IMG/VR virus record: IMGVR_UViG_3300023174_000040
Coordinates: 62,001 to 126,000 of that record
Reading direction: 5' to 3' (one strand)
Source of the DNA: a virus
Length of the DNA: 64,000 nucleotides
In this document: in pieces, positions 1 to 9,696 of the stretch
Position numbering within the stretch: position 1 is the stretch's first letter
Layout: each line of letters starts with the position of its first letter
The notes under the pieces: generated by a model
The model's database searches: none
What the model saw: only the letters and a program-made list of their open reading frames with translations
What the model was told of the DNA's origin: nothing
Position numbers and translations under genes: made by a program

Positions 1-696
1 AGTTGTTATACTCTCATATGTTATAACACAGAAGGTTTATCAGATGGAGATGTAATAAGCATAAGAATTAAATTATATAATCAGGACAGAACTTATGGTA
101 ATTCTTACGCAAGCAGTTGTGATTCTTTTTTACAATATTCTACTTTATTAAGCCCAACACAGCCAAGAGCAGAGTATGTAGAAAAGATACTAAATATTCC
201 TGTTTATCAATCAACAAGCATACCCAGAACAGACAGTGTGACAGACTTTAGTTTAGTTGCTAATACTTTAGATGCGTCATATCCAGAATATTTATATTTG
301 TGGATTATTCATCCAAAAGAATATATGTTTTTAGATGAAAATATATATATTAGAATAGAATATACAAAAAACAATGGTTTAAATTGGAATTTTTTAATTG
401 ACGCCTATTCTTCTGGGGGATGGCACAGCTTCATCAACTATGGTTGGGTATTTTTTGATTTAAAATCACAAATATTTTATACTCAATATGAACGTGCATC
501 ATCACAGGAAAATCATAATTCTCCAATAAGTTATTGTGATACTGTTCAGTTTAGATGCGCCACAGTAGACAAAAGTGGAGAGGTCGAATCTTTATCTAAT
601 TGGACTTATTCAAATGTTTTTTCTACTTTAAGCCGTTTTGGAGAAGACTGTTCCAATCAAGTTGAATCTAAAAGCCTATACATCTCTTTTGACTAA
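1..696 (+). CDS. 5'-truncated protein, probable virion surface/tail component
   Basis: The reading frame is open from base 1 without a stop, so the gene begins before the window; the GTG at 238 is only an internal codon. About 231 residues are visible, rich in Tyr, Ser, Asn and aromatic residues, with a beta-rich look resembling fibronectin-like or adhesin modules. It ends 9 bases before the protease gene at 706 and probably shares its transcript. No family is recognised; the virion role is inferred only from its large protease neighbours. Confidence 0.6.
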   Translation, partial: SCYTLICYNTEGLSDGDVISIRIKLYNQDRTYGNSYASSCDSFLQYSTLLSPTQPRAEYVEKILNIPVYQSTSIPRTDSVTDFSLVANTLDASYPEYLYLWIIHPKEYMFLDENIYIRIEYTKNNGLNWNFLIDAYSSGGWHSFINYGWVFFDLKSQIFYTQYERASSQENHNSPISYCDTVQFRCATVDKSGEVESLSNWTYSNVFSTLSRFGEDCSNQVESKSLYISFD

Positions 697-705
697 GGAT
701 TTTTT

Positions 706-3700
706 ATGAATTTTGATCATTATGTTAAAAATTTATTTTTATTAAAAAAAGACGAAAATATAAAAAGTATTTCTGTTGGAGTAAAAACCATCTCTGGACA
801 ACCGTCCGAAGAAGAAGCAATAGTTTATTTTGTTGAAAAAAAAATTGATGAAAAAAAAATAGATCCTGATAAAATAATTCCAAAAACTTTAAAAATTAAT
901 GGCAAACAATATAAAACAGATGTTGTAGAAGGTAATTTTGAACTTATTGATTGTTATGCCTATAGCGATACTCAAAAACAATCTAATTATCTATGGTGTA
1001 CTGATTGTGAAAATCCTCCAGAATCTATACGTGCTCATAGAAAAAAAACAAGACCTTTAATAGGTGGAATTAGTATTGGAAATTCAACAATAGCAGGCGT
1101 AGGTTCAAATCTAACGGCTGGTGGTTATGGTTCTGCTGGTACATTAGGTTTAATTGCTATAGATAAAAGAGATGGCTGTGCAGTTGGAATAACTTGTGCC
1201 CACGTAGTTTGTTCTGATTATTTAATATCTAACGAAAAAAATAATGTAAATAATACAGCTGAACAAATTATTAATCAGCCAGCTTATTTTGACTGTCCTG
1301 GTGATATTTGCTCTGATACAGCTATTGGAAAAATAAAAAGACATTCCATAGCAAGTGCAAATCCAGATTATGAAAACTATATTGATTGTGCTTTAGTTTC
1401 AATAAATAATGGTTTATTAGATGAATCTTCTTTCGGTCAATTAGGATTTTCTTCACAAGAGTTAGATTGGGCCACAGAAGCAGAATGTAATAGTTTAATT
1501 ACCTCAAATATAAAATTATATAAAAGTGGTAGAACTACAGGCGCTATAGGAGGTGATGATTGTCCTATAGTTCCTTTTGCATTAAATGCATCATTAACGA
1601 CAGTAGCCCCTGCACAATATAAATATCCTAGTATTCTTTATCAGGGAGGTATAATTTTTAGGTATGCAGCAAATTCACCAGTGCCCGACCGCTGGGGCCA
1701 ACCGATGCCGAAAGAAGGGGTTGCAGTTGGGGGAGACTCTGGATCTGCTTTGATTGGGGATTTTAATGGAGTAAAAAAAATAGTCGGCATAATTTATGCG
1801 GCAGGCTCACAATATGATTATCAAGCAAATTTGAAAGTGGGTGTTTATGGCATAGCGTATCCAATATATAAACTGGCAGAAATTATGAATGTGGAACCAC
1901 TATCACAAACTCCTGGTAGAAATACTATAAATTATAGTAATTCAGAAAATTGGACATATAAAACTTTTGATTCTGATGAACCTTTTATTATTTTTGAAGG
2001 CAAAAAATATTGGCAGATAGGAACAGCAATAACTAGTGATACGCCCAAATTAAAATATGAAAAACCAACGACCAGTTTTTCTACAGAAACTTTTAAAATC
2101 TTTAAATTTTTAGATTCTAATTCTGCTAATTATTCCATACGAGATTATATGGGAGATCAATATAGTACTTTTACTACAAATGCATTTATAAACTATGTTC
2201 AAACAGTAGGAACTAATGGAGCCCCCAGTTATTATGGTACTTATGACCAATCTGGAAATGTTTTTGAATGGATAGACTCTTATGAAGCAAGTTTAGATGA
2301 TGTTAATACTGTGGGAATAAAACAAAGAGGTGGAAGTTTTGATTCTTTTTTTGACGAAATAGATAAAAATTATTATAGAATATTAGATGGAGCTTCTGAT
2401 AATTATTCTGTAGTTATCCCAAACGGAGGAGAAAGAATAAAAGGTGGACCAACGGTAGACGCAGGATTTAGACTATCTAGTAAAACCAATCCATTAAATT
2501 ATTTATTTAGAATTAATGAATTAACCAATGAGTTTGTGAATGTATCAGATGCTTCCAATCAGCCAGATTCAGATACTGGATTAGGAGTGGTTTCTTATAA
2601 TTATAGTATAATGAAATACACTGTGACTAATCAGGAGTATGTTGAATTTTTGAATTCAATAGACCCAGAGGGAACTAATTCAAGAAAGACATATCATATT
2701 GGAATGACATACGGGATAATAGATCAAAATTCTTATTCAATATTAACTAATAGCAGTAAACCAGGCGGTATAGATTTTATTAGCACCAATGGTAATGGAA
2801 ATAAATACAAAGTAAAATTAAATATGGCAAATAAACCAGCTATTTATGTTAGTTGGTATAGTGCTGCAAGATTTGCTAATTGGCTACACAATAGAGTTGA
2901 CAATCCTGATTCAATCGAAACAGAGACTGGCGCTTATAATCTTAATGGTATTTATTACAATGGATCTTCAAACCCCCCAGAGGCAAATTTTGAAGCAAGA
3001 TATAGAATACCAACAGAAAATGAGTGGTATAAAGCAGCATACTATAGTCCCATTAAAAATGTTTACCACAAATATGCAATGCAAAATAATAATATTCCTA
3101 GCAAGGTTTTTACAGCAATGTCTTATCAGCTATACAGGTTTACATTATTTGGATATGGATTATCTGATAAGGTTGTTTCTGGAAATGGTATGGAATTATT
3201 TCATCATTATAAATTTTATAGTAGCTATTTTCCAGAATATAATACGGGTACTTCTAGAATAAAGGGTGTTGAAGATTTGATTGATTCTGATGAAAATGAT
3301 GTTGGCACTGGGGTAGAGATTATATCTTCAAGTAATAATTCATTATTTTATACTCCAAATCAAATAAATTGTTTTAATAAAAATAAAAATATTTATATAT
3401 ATATGAATGAAAATTCCTCTCCTATAGCAACAATAAATTACGCAGAACCACTGGAAAAAACAGGTTTTGGATGGGATGGTATTTCTGGTGTCAATTTGAA
3501 AAATGGAAGCTTTAATGAATTTACATTTGTTACTATTAAAGATGGTATTAAAATTCAATATGATAGTTTTTTCAATAATCAAAATTTACATTTTTTAAAT
3601 TGGTCACAAGATTTTATTTCAGTAGAAATTTTACCAAAACCAATAAACTACAATAGATCATCAAATATCAAGAACGATTTTGGTAATTGGGGAATATTAA

Positions 3701-3735
3701 GAAGTGTCGTCAACAATAATATTTGGAATAATTAA
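706..3735 (+). CDS. Trypsin-like serine protease with rearranged SUMF1/FGE-type segments
   Basis: A 1009-residue multidomain protein. Residues about 120-395 look like a chymotrypsin-fold protease: a catalytic His in ITCAHVV, a likely Asp in DCALV and the Ser motif GGDSGSAL. Residues about 500-600 carry motifs from the C-terminal half of SUMF1/FGE domains (GNVFEW, RGGSF, GFRLSS). Residues about 610-800 carry motifs from the N-terminal half (YTVTNQEYVEFLN, VSWYSAARFANWL, YRIPTENEWYKAAYY), so the usual order is swapped. These C-type-lectin-like folds often serve as display domains. RBS AAGGA lies 7-8 bases before the ATG. Probably a secreted or virion-attached host-interaction protein; catalysis by the FGE part is not implied. 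Confidence 0.75.
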   Translation: MNFDHYVKNLFLLKKDENIKSISVGVKTISGQPSEEEAIVYFVEKKIDEKKIDPDKIIPKTLKINGKQYKTDVVEGNFELIDCYAYSDTQKQSNYLWCTDCENPPESIRAHRKKTRPLIGGISIGNSTIAGVGSNLTAGGYGSAGTLGLIAIDKRDGCAVGITCAHVVCSDYLISNEKNNVNNTAEQIINQPAYFDCPGDICSDTAIGKIKRHSIASANPDYENYIDCALVSINNGLLDESSFGQLGFSSQELDWATEAECNSLITSNIKLYKSGRTTGAIGGDDCPIVPFALNASLTTVAPAQYKYPSILYQGGIIFRYAANSPVPDRWGQPMPKEGVAVGGDSGSALIGDFNGVKKIVGIIYAAGSQYDYQANLKVGVYGIAYPIYKLAEIMNVEPLSQTPGRNTINYSNSENWTYKTFDSDEPFIIFEGKKYWQIGTAITSDTPKLKYEKPTTSFSTETFKIFKFLDSNSANYSIRDYMGDQYSTFTTNAFINYVQTVGTNGAPSYYGTYDQSGNVFEWIDSYEASLDDVNTVGIKQRGGSFDSFFDEIDKNYYRILDGASDNYSVVIPNGGERIKGGPTVDAGFRLSSKTNPLNYLFRINELTNEFVNVSDASNQPDSDTGLGVVSYNYSIMKYTVTNQEYVEFLNSIDPEGTNSRKTYHIGMTYGIIDQNSYSILTNSSKPGGIDFISTNGNGNKYKVKLNMANKPAIYVSWYSAARFANWLHNRVDNPDSIETETGAYNLNGIYYNGSSNPPEANFEARYRIPTENEWYKAAYYSPIKNVYHKYAMQNNNIPSKVFTAMSYQLYRFTLFGYGLSDKVVSGNGMELFHHYKFYSSYFPEYNTGTSRIKGVEDLIDSDENDVGTGVEIISSSNNSLFYTPNQINCFNKNKNIYIYMNENSSPIATINYAEPLEKTGFGWDGISGVNLKNGSFNEFTFVTIKDGIKIQYDSFFNNQNLHFLNWSQDFISVEILPKPINYNRSSNIKNDFGNWGILRSVVNNNIWNN

Positions 3736-3736
3736 A

Positions 3737-6700
3737 ATGAAAAGATATAATATAGCTTTAAAAAACAAATCAGATCAAGATAATTTTTGCAACGAAATGG
3801 TCTCTGTTGGGGCTACTAATAATTATGTTCCAGATAGATCTTGTGAACTTCTATCAAAATTTAAACACACATCAAATGCTACATTTATATTAACTGATGA
3901 TGAAGTAAAAAAATTGGAAAAAGATCCCAGAGTTTTAGCAATAAACCAACCATTTGCAGATAAAAATTATTTAATATTAACATGCGAACAACAAATAGAG
4001 GATGAAATTAAAAAATCTGAACCTCTTGGAATATTCAAATCTGATAGATTTTTTAAATATGAAAATCCTACAAAAAATCATCTTGATGCAATAAAAGAAT
4101 TAAAAAAAAGAATTTATAACCAACCAAATCAATCAATAAACACTATTCAATCATTGACATTAGAAGATAAAGAACTCACAATACAAAATTTGCCTGGTGG
4201 AGCAGATGTTGATATTATTATTTTTGATGAAGGACATCTAGATCCGGATAATCCAGAATATTCTATTAAAATTAATGGTATTGATAAAAGTAGAGTATTT
4301 CAAATAGACTGGTTTTCTCTTTTAGATACTGGAGTTTTTCCATCACGCACTGAAGATTTTCAGTATCCATATGGACCGACATATGCGGATCCCCCATACA
4401 GGAACCACGCATCTCATTGTGCAGGAATAGCAGCTGGAAAATTATTTGGATGGGCAAAAAAAGCAAATATTTATACCCTTTCTTATGGTTGGGTTGATAA
4501 TACAGGAAATTGGATAGGTCCAGAAGCGATACTAGAGTTTCATAACAACAAACCTATAAATCCTAGACACGGGAATAAAAATCCTACTATCGTAAACATG
4601 AGTTTTGGTTTTGCTGCATATAAGCCTATTAATAAAATTACTAAGGTCGTATATAGGGGAGTAACATATAATGCACCGAACGGAGGTTTCACTGGCGAAC
4701 AATTAGCTAATTATGGATTAATATCTTTTAATTCTTATATAATACATGGTGTAAGAGGTGATGCAACGATAGATAGTCAAATACAAGCAATGCTAGATGC
4801 AGGAATAATTTTAGTGGGAGCAGCTGGGAATTATTTTCATAAAATAGATGTGGTAGGAGGAGCTGATTATAATAATCATTACTATTATTTAGCGGACGGT
4901 CAAGAGCGAACAGAATACTATCATAGAGGATCTGGACCCACCTCAAATAATGGAGTAATTTGCGTAGGTAGTTTGTCTAATTATTTTAATGGATCTGAGG
5001 AATATAAGTCTGTTTTTAGTGAGACTGGACCTGGAGTGGATGTATATGCTCCGGGTGAAAATATTGTAAGTTGTATAGCAGGAAAATTTTCAGACAACAG
5101 TGATAAAGGCTATGACGGAGCCTGGTCCTCTTCTTATGTAGAACATCCAGATAATCCCAATTATAGAATAAGAAGAATGAGTGGAACAAGCATGGCTTGT
5201 CCTCAAGTTGTTGGAGCTTTGGCTTGCTATGCAGAGTCAAATAGAGAATTAACTCCAGAACAGGCAATGAATTTTATAAAAGATAATGCTATTTCTGCTA
5301 TAACAAGCGTAGGTTCAAATTATAATGATTTTAGAAATTTGCAAGGCGGAACAAATAAAATATTACATTATCCAAATATTAGTATAGCTACTTCTCTCTC
5401 AATCTTGACCAACGCTAGTTTTGAAACAACTACAGACGGAACTACCTCGCAATATATACCGGGATGGACTACGTATGGAGTTGCTAAATCTTCCATTTCT
5501 GTTGAGATTATTGACGGAGGCCCGGCACTAAAAATTTCCAGCACGAGCAAGGCATTCTGCTTTGAATTACCAATAGACCCTGCCCAAGACTATATTTTAA
5601 GCTTTAGAGCCAAAGCCAGTAATGCTAGACCGAAGGTAGAGTTTAATCCTACGTCTCCCTCACAATTCTGGATACCAGAACCAACACAATCTAATTTTGA
5701 CTGGAGGAATTTTACATTTACATGGTCCGCCTCAGCGAGAGGCAATGTAAAGGAAGTATGGATTGCTCTGCTACTGGAATGGGTTGGAAATGGGGCGACT
5801 GTATGGTTCAAGGATGTGAAATTAGAGCCTGTTGGCGGAGGCATCAATTCCATACCGAATTCTACCTTCTCGGAAACCGTGATAGAAACAACCGTGCCGA
5901 ATGGTTGGTCTATATATTCCGGAGTAGCGACAGTTTCGTTGGACCAGACCCAATCGACAAACAAATCTAGGAGTCTCAAGGTTAGCGGCGTCGGCCAGCC
6001 TGTAAGGATAGCTCAATCATTCAATTTGGATTCTGTCAAAACTCAAGGGATAAAGAGAGTAAAAATTTCTGCGTGGGGAAAATCAAATGGGCTCGGAAGT
6101 GATCGAGTAAAATTAGAAGTTTATGGAGCTAACACATCCTCTCCGACTATTTTAAATCTTTCCGGTGACACTGATTGGACAAAAGGAGAGATCATATTGA
6201 ATGTTGATCTCCAAAGTTCGTACCTTTTATTGTGGGTAAATGCTCCGAGACCGTTTTTGGGCGATGCATGGTTCGATGATATTCGTATAGAGGCTGTTGA
6301 AGATTCAGAGGTCGTGAATCTCCTTTCCAACCCTTCATTTTTACCTTCTGTTGCAAATCCTAATATTCCTGATTATTGGGGAGTTTGGGGAGATGCCACT
6401 TTAGGTATAGATCCTTGGACGCTTGATTTTTTTAGTATTGTAGATGAAATAAGTCCTGTAGCTTCTGCTGGCGTAATCAAAATAAGATATCCTTCTACAG
6501 GAAATTTTGTTCCAAAACCAGGCTCCAATCAACTTTCAATGTACTTGCTCACTGGCTCTCCACTATCGTTGGTTCCCGGAACCTATACTTTTTCAATTTA
6601 CGCAAAAGCGGATCGTTCAAATACTATTATTAATATCCAGCATCCATCAAAATTTTTTGCTACGGCACAGGTTGGTACAGAATGGCAGAGAATAACCGCT

Positions 6701-8389
6701 ACAAGTACGGACTTTGCTCTATTGCCATCAATTCATATTCAAGATCCAAATAGCACGGTTTGGTTTTCAGCTCCTCAGTTAGAAGCGGGCTCTAATGCTA
6801 CATCGTTCCGAAAGCCACCAGGCCAAGGAATTACTAGTAACCCAAGTCTCTCAAGTAATGTTTCTGCTACGCTAAAATCTACTATTCGAAACCATACTAT
6901 TAGTAAAATATACAGAGAAAGAGCAGCAAACGTAGTTCAACCGCTAACCATATATACAGAATATGATTATGTTCTAAATGAAACTAATGTTAGGGCAAGA
7001 TTGATCTGGTCTGGCAATGGTCAGACAACCATTCAGTGGAAACTCATAAGTGCTAATGGCACAGATTTAACAACAATACAATCAATAAATTTGAGTAAGC
7101 CAGGAATACACACATTCAATGTACCCATTTCTGGGTTGTCGGCTGGGGTCATTACAATTCAGGCTACGGCCTATTCTTCTGGTTCAGTAGTCGGCATGGC
7201 TTCAAATAACTTCAGAAAACTTAACAACGTGGCACGAGATGTTCGAGTGAATCGTTTCACTAGAAGTTTAAGAGTAAATAATGAACCATTTATTCCACTG
7301 TTTCTTCCAATCAACCCTACCGATGTTACAGATTGGCATTTGAATAGGTTTAAGACAGCAGGTTTTAATTGTTTAGTGGGAACACCAGGAACTCTACTTC
7401 AATCTGAAATTATAAACAACTCTGTACCACTCTCAAAAATTAATAACATAAATCAGCAGTTAGATAAATTGCATGCAGCAGGCATGGGTTTATTTTGGCC
7501 AATCCAATGGTCTCTCAATGACTGGTGGAATAATAAAAATTTTTATGATGGAAATATTTCGGGTTTAGCCAATACATATCAATGGATAGTCTCTACGTTT
7601 AAAAATCATCCCGCTATCTTGGGATGGTATATCATGGACGAACCTAGTGTATCTGATTGGGAAACCAACAGTGGTTTCTCTGAGTCAAATGTGAAAGATC
7701 TATGGCTTGCTGTTAAGACCTCCGATCCCGGCCGTCCGGCATACGTTAATTGGAATCATTCTTGGCAAATATCTCCTTATGGAGGATTTGAATGTACTGA
7801 CATATTGAGCCATGATGACTATTCTTTATCGGGAGAGACTTTTGATTATGGGGAATTATTATCTAATGTCAGGATGGTAAATAATTCTCAAGTAGGTCGA
7901 AAACCAACGTTCGAATTTATTTCGGGGTCGTATGACGAAGTTTTAATGAGACCATCTGCTGCGGCCCTGCGTGTTCATGCTTGGTTACATCTTGTTCACG
8001 GAACAAGAGGTTTTGGTTATTGGTCCAAGATTCCTATGGATCCTCAGGTATGGGCCGAAATGAGGACTTTCAATGAAAACTCTGCGGACTTACACAATCT
8101 TATTCTAGGAAATCCTGATGCTGTTTTGAGAACATCTAGTATTCCAAGTTCAACTATTCAGTATGCCATGTGGACGGTGGATGATTTTGCGTATTTGATC
8201 GCCGTGAATACTGCTTACTGTGATCAAACATTGAATATTGATGTCGCAAGCTTCTGCGAAAGGACGGTATCATCTGCAATTAAGCTTTATAGTTCAGGTA
8301 GTATTAATTCGGTTGATGGCATATTGAATGATAATATTGGACCATTAAATTATTGTGTTTATCGTTTCGTACTGGAACCAGGGACTTGA
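3737..8389 (+). CDS. Subtilisin-like (S8) protease with carbohydrate-binding and glycoside-hydrolase-like C-terminus
   Basis: About 1550 residues from the ATG at 3737; an upstream in-frame GTG at 3704 would overlap the previous gene. An N-terminal I9-like prosegment precedes a peptidase S8 domain with Asp (DIIIFDEGH), His (NHASHCAGIAAG) and Ser (GTSMACPQVVG) motifs, about residues 155-540. Next come three similar beta-sandwich segments with N.SF...PGW and WFDD/WFKDVKLEP patterns, as in CBM4/9-like carbohydrate-binding modules. The last 400 residues resemble a TIM-barrel glycoside hydrolase (WYIMDEPS gives a possible acid/base Glu). Composition becomes more GC-rich in the modular part, suggesting a mosaic origin. 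Likely a virion enzyme or depolymerase acting on the host surface. Confidence 0.75.
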   Translation: MKRYNIALKNKSDQDNFCNEMVSVGATNNYVPDRSCELLSKFKHTSNATFILTDDEVKKLEKDPRVLAINQPFADKNYLILTCEQQIEDEIKKSEPLGIFKSDRFFKYENPTKNHLDAIKELKKRIYNQPNQSINTIQSLTLEDKELTIQNLPGGADVDIIIFDEGHLDPDNPEYSIKINGIDKSRVFQIDWFSLLDTGVFPSRTEDFQYPYGPTYADPPYRNHASHCAGIAAGKLFGWAKKANIYTLSYGWVDNTGNWIGPEAILEFHNNKPINPRHGNKNPTIVNMSFGFAAYKPINKITKVVYRGVTYNAPNGGFTGEQLANYGLISFNSYIIHGVRGDATIDSQIQAMLDAGIILVGAAGNYFHKIDVVGGADYNNHYYYLADGQERTEYYHRGSGPTSNNGVICVGSLSNYFNGSEEYKSVFSETGPGVDVYAPGENIVSCIAGKFSDNSDKGYDGAWSSSYVEHPDNPNYRIRRMSGTSMACPQVVGALACYAESNRELTPEQAMNFIKDNAISAITSVGSNYNDFRNLQGGTNKILHYPNISIATSLSILTNASFETTTDGTTSQYIPGWTTYGVAKSSISVEIIDGGPALKISSTSKAFCFELPIDPAQDYILSFRAKASNARPKVEFNPTSPSQFWIPEPTQSNFDWRNFTFTWSASARGNVKEVWIALLLEWVGNGATVWFKDVKLEPVGGGINSIPNSTFSETVIETTVPNGWSIYSGVATVSLDQTQSTNKSRSLKVSGVGQPVRIAQSFNLDSVKTQGIKRVKISAWGKSNGLGSDRVKLEVYGANTSSPTILNLSGDTDWTKGEIILNVDLQSSYLLLWVNAPRPFLGDAWFDDIRIEAVEDSEVVNLLSNPSFLPSVANPNIPDYWGVWGDATLGIDPWTLDFFSIVDEISPVASAGVIKIRYPSTGNFVPKPGSNQLSMYLLTGSPLSLVPGTYTFSIYAKADRSNTIINIQHPSKFFATAQVGTEWQRITATSTDFALLPSIHIQDPNSTVWFSAPQLEAGSNATSFRKPPGQGITSNPSLSSNVSATLKSTIRNHTISKIYRERAANVVQPLTIYTEYDYVLNETNVRARLIWSGNGQTTIQWKLISANGTDLTTIQSINLSKPGIHTFNVPISGLSAGVITIQATAYSSGSVVGMASNNFRKLNNVARDVRVNRFTRSLRVNNEPFIPLFLPINPTDVTDWHLNRFKTAGFNCLVGTPGTLLQSEIINNSVPLSKINNINQQLDKLHAAGMGLFWPIQWSLNDWWNNKNFYDGNISGLANTYQWIVSTFKNHPAILGWYIMDEPSVSDWETNSGFSESNVKDLWLAVKTSDPGRPAYVNWNHSWQISPYGGFECTDILSHDDYSLSGETFDYGELLSNVRMVNNSQVGRKPTFEFISGSYDEVLMRPSAAALRVHAWLHLVHGTRGFGYWSKIPMDPQVWAEMRTFNENSADLHNLILGNPDAVLRTSSIPSSTIQYAMWTVDDFAYLIAVNTAYCDQTLNIDVASFCERTVSSAIKLYSSGSINSVDGILNDNIGPLNYCVYRFVLEPGT

Positions 8390-8504
8390 CGACACCTTCC
8401 ATGTCTAGCGTAAATGACCTCGATGGAAAAACATAAACAGACTGAGGCAAGTCAAGTGTGATATTTATGGGAAATTACTGTAACTAACAAACTATATTAT
8501 TTGG

Positions 8505-9170
8505 ATGCAAAACAAAGTTTGTTTTTTAATACCATCAACTTCAAATAAGTGCGATTATAAAAGTGTAGAATCTTCTACTTTATATTCCGAGTACTATAAA
8601 TCCATTAAAAAATTTGATATTGAAAAGTATAATTTTTTGATTGGCTTTGATAGCGATGATATCTTTTACAAAAATAATTTAGAAGAACTAAAGAAGTTGC
8701 TTCCAAATAACTTTGATTATTTTTTTATAGATAATCCTAAAAAAAGTTATGTTGAAATAGTCAATAAATTATCAATTATAGCTAAGAATTTCTACAATGC
8801 TGATTATCTTTTTGTGAATGGGGATGATCTCAATCTATCTAGATTAGATTTCATAGATTCTTTTATTGAATATATTAACTCCAATAAGCAGATAGGATTG
8901 GGACATGCCCAAGACTGCTCTAGCGTCTATGGTATTTGCACCAACCCTTTTGTTAGCATGGAACATGTCAACAGGTTAGGTTATTTTTATCCTAATGAAA
9001 TCAAGAATTGGTATTGCGATGATTGGATTCATTTACTATATCAAAAATTAGATAAAGTTATAAAAACAGAAGATTGCATAATAAAAAACAAAGTTATAGC
9101 AAGATATGATATTTTTAGTGTAAAAAATAGGTTAGATATTTTGGTTAATGAGGCATTTTCTAAGTTTTGA
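8505..9170 (+). CDS. GT-A type glycosyltransferase-like protein
   Basis: 221 residues. The N-terminus VCFLIPSTSN, followed by FLIGFDSDD and a DxD-like FVNGDDLN, resembles nucleotide-sugar-dependent GT-A glycosyltransferases. A later YCDDWIHLLY could contribute an acidic catalytic or binding residue. It lies alone between the large surface proteins and the first GGTACGGT motifs, with a 115-base gap upstream. A role in decorating a phage or host glycan is inferred; donor and acceptor cannot be read from sequence. Confidence 0.55.
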   Translation: MQNKVCFLIPSTSNKCDYKSVESSTLYSEYYKSIKKFDIEKYNFLIGFDSDDIFYKNNLEELKKLLPNNFDYFFIDNPKKSYVEIVNKLSIIAKNFYNADYLFVNGDDLNLSRLDFIDSFIEYINSNKQIGLGHAQDCSSVYGICTNPFVSMEHVNRLGYFYPNEIKNWYCDDWIHLLYQKLDKVIKTEDCIIKNKVIARYDIFSVKNRLDILVNEAFSKF

Positions 9171-9223
9171 AATATATTCTGTGTTGTCATTTGTTTTTTT
9201 TTGAAAAAGTTTCTGGACTTTTT

Positions 9224-9241
9224 GTTTCTTTTGGGTACAGT
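9224..9241 (+). promoter_or_regulatory. Variant copy of the GGTACGGT phage motif
   Basis: Reads GTTTCTTTTGGGTACAGT, two changes from the consensus GTTTCTTTTTGGTACGGT. It sits 70-80 bases before a hairpin plus T-run (9290-9316) and about 100 bases before a perfect copy at 9326, so it may start a short RNA. Confidence 0.45.
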
Positions 9242-9316
9242 TGACTGTTGCGACGATTGATCGTGTCAAGAGAGGTTAGAGTCTTATTGGGTTTCCCGCT
9301 GAAACGGAACCTTTTT
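9242..9316 (+). ncRNA. Candidate short RNA between motif and terminator
   Basis: A non-coding stretch bounded by a motif copy (9224-9241) and a terminator-like hairpin GTTTC-ccgct-GAAAC followed by a T-run (9291-9316). Inside, ACGATtgATCGT forms another small hairpin. No ORF is seen. This is inference from context only; the interval could simply be leader sequence. Confidence 0.3.
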
Positions 9317-9325
9317 AATCCTTTA

Positions 9326-9344
9326 AGTTTCTTTTTGGTACGGT
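9326..9344 (+). promoter_or_regulatory. GGTACGGT motif, probable phage promoter
   Basis: Reads AGTTTCTTTTTGGTACGGT, an exact consensus copy, 67 bases upstream of the HTH gene start at 9411. Downstream leader bases form hairpins GTCGtgCGAC and CCTCatgtGAGG. No sigma70 -35/-10 pair is evident nearby. Confidence 0.6.
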
Positions 9345-9410
9345 TGTTGGTCGTGCGACAGTCCTCATGTGAGGCTGGCACAAAGAATAGTTTTTAAAAG
9401 AGGTGTAATT

Positions 9411-9689
9411 ATGGCTCGTCCTAAGAAGTATGTTCGTGGTCGTCGTGCTGGTAAGAAGAGTGTTGATATGGAAACGTTCCTCACTACGGTTGCCAAGGTG
9501 GCTGCTGCTGGTGGTACGCAGTCGGAAGTTGCCGATAAACTCGGTCTGACCGCTGGTGCTGTCAGCCTGCGTTGCAAGGCTCTCCGTGATCGTGGTGTCA
9601 AGGTTCCGAAGTTCACCAAGGCTGGTACTGTCGGTCGCCGTATTGACGTTGCCGCCTGTAATGCTATTCTGGCCGCTGCGGCTGGTTGA
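9411..9689 (+). CDS. Small HTH DNA-binding protein (paralogue of 12562-12816)
   Basis: 92 residues with a basic N-terminus (ARPKKYVRGRRAGKK) and a helix-turn-helix core, SEVADKLGLTAGAVSLRCKAL. The gene at 12562 shares the pattern EVAD.LGL...AVS.R...LR.(R/K)GV, so the two are paralogues. Start chosen at 9411, since AGAGGTG lies 8 bases upstream; an in-frame upstream codon has no RBS. The gene is clearly more GC-rich than its neighbours (GGTCGTCGT-style codons). It is preceded by a GGTACGGT motif and followed by a tRNA-like element and strong terminator. Likely a small transcription regulator of the phage; target unknown. Confidence 0.7.
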   Translation: MARPKKYVRGRRAGKKSVDMETFLTTVAKVAAAGGTQSEVADKLGLTAGAVSLRCKALRDRGVKVPKFTKAGTVGRRIDVAACNAILAAAAG

Positions 9690-9696
9690 TCGTTAC

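Noticed and set aside
5590-6330. Long minus- and plus-strand frames antisense to or overlapping the protease gene
   Set aside because: They lie inside the GC-richer part of a well-supported coding sequence, lack RBSs and have no family features.
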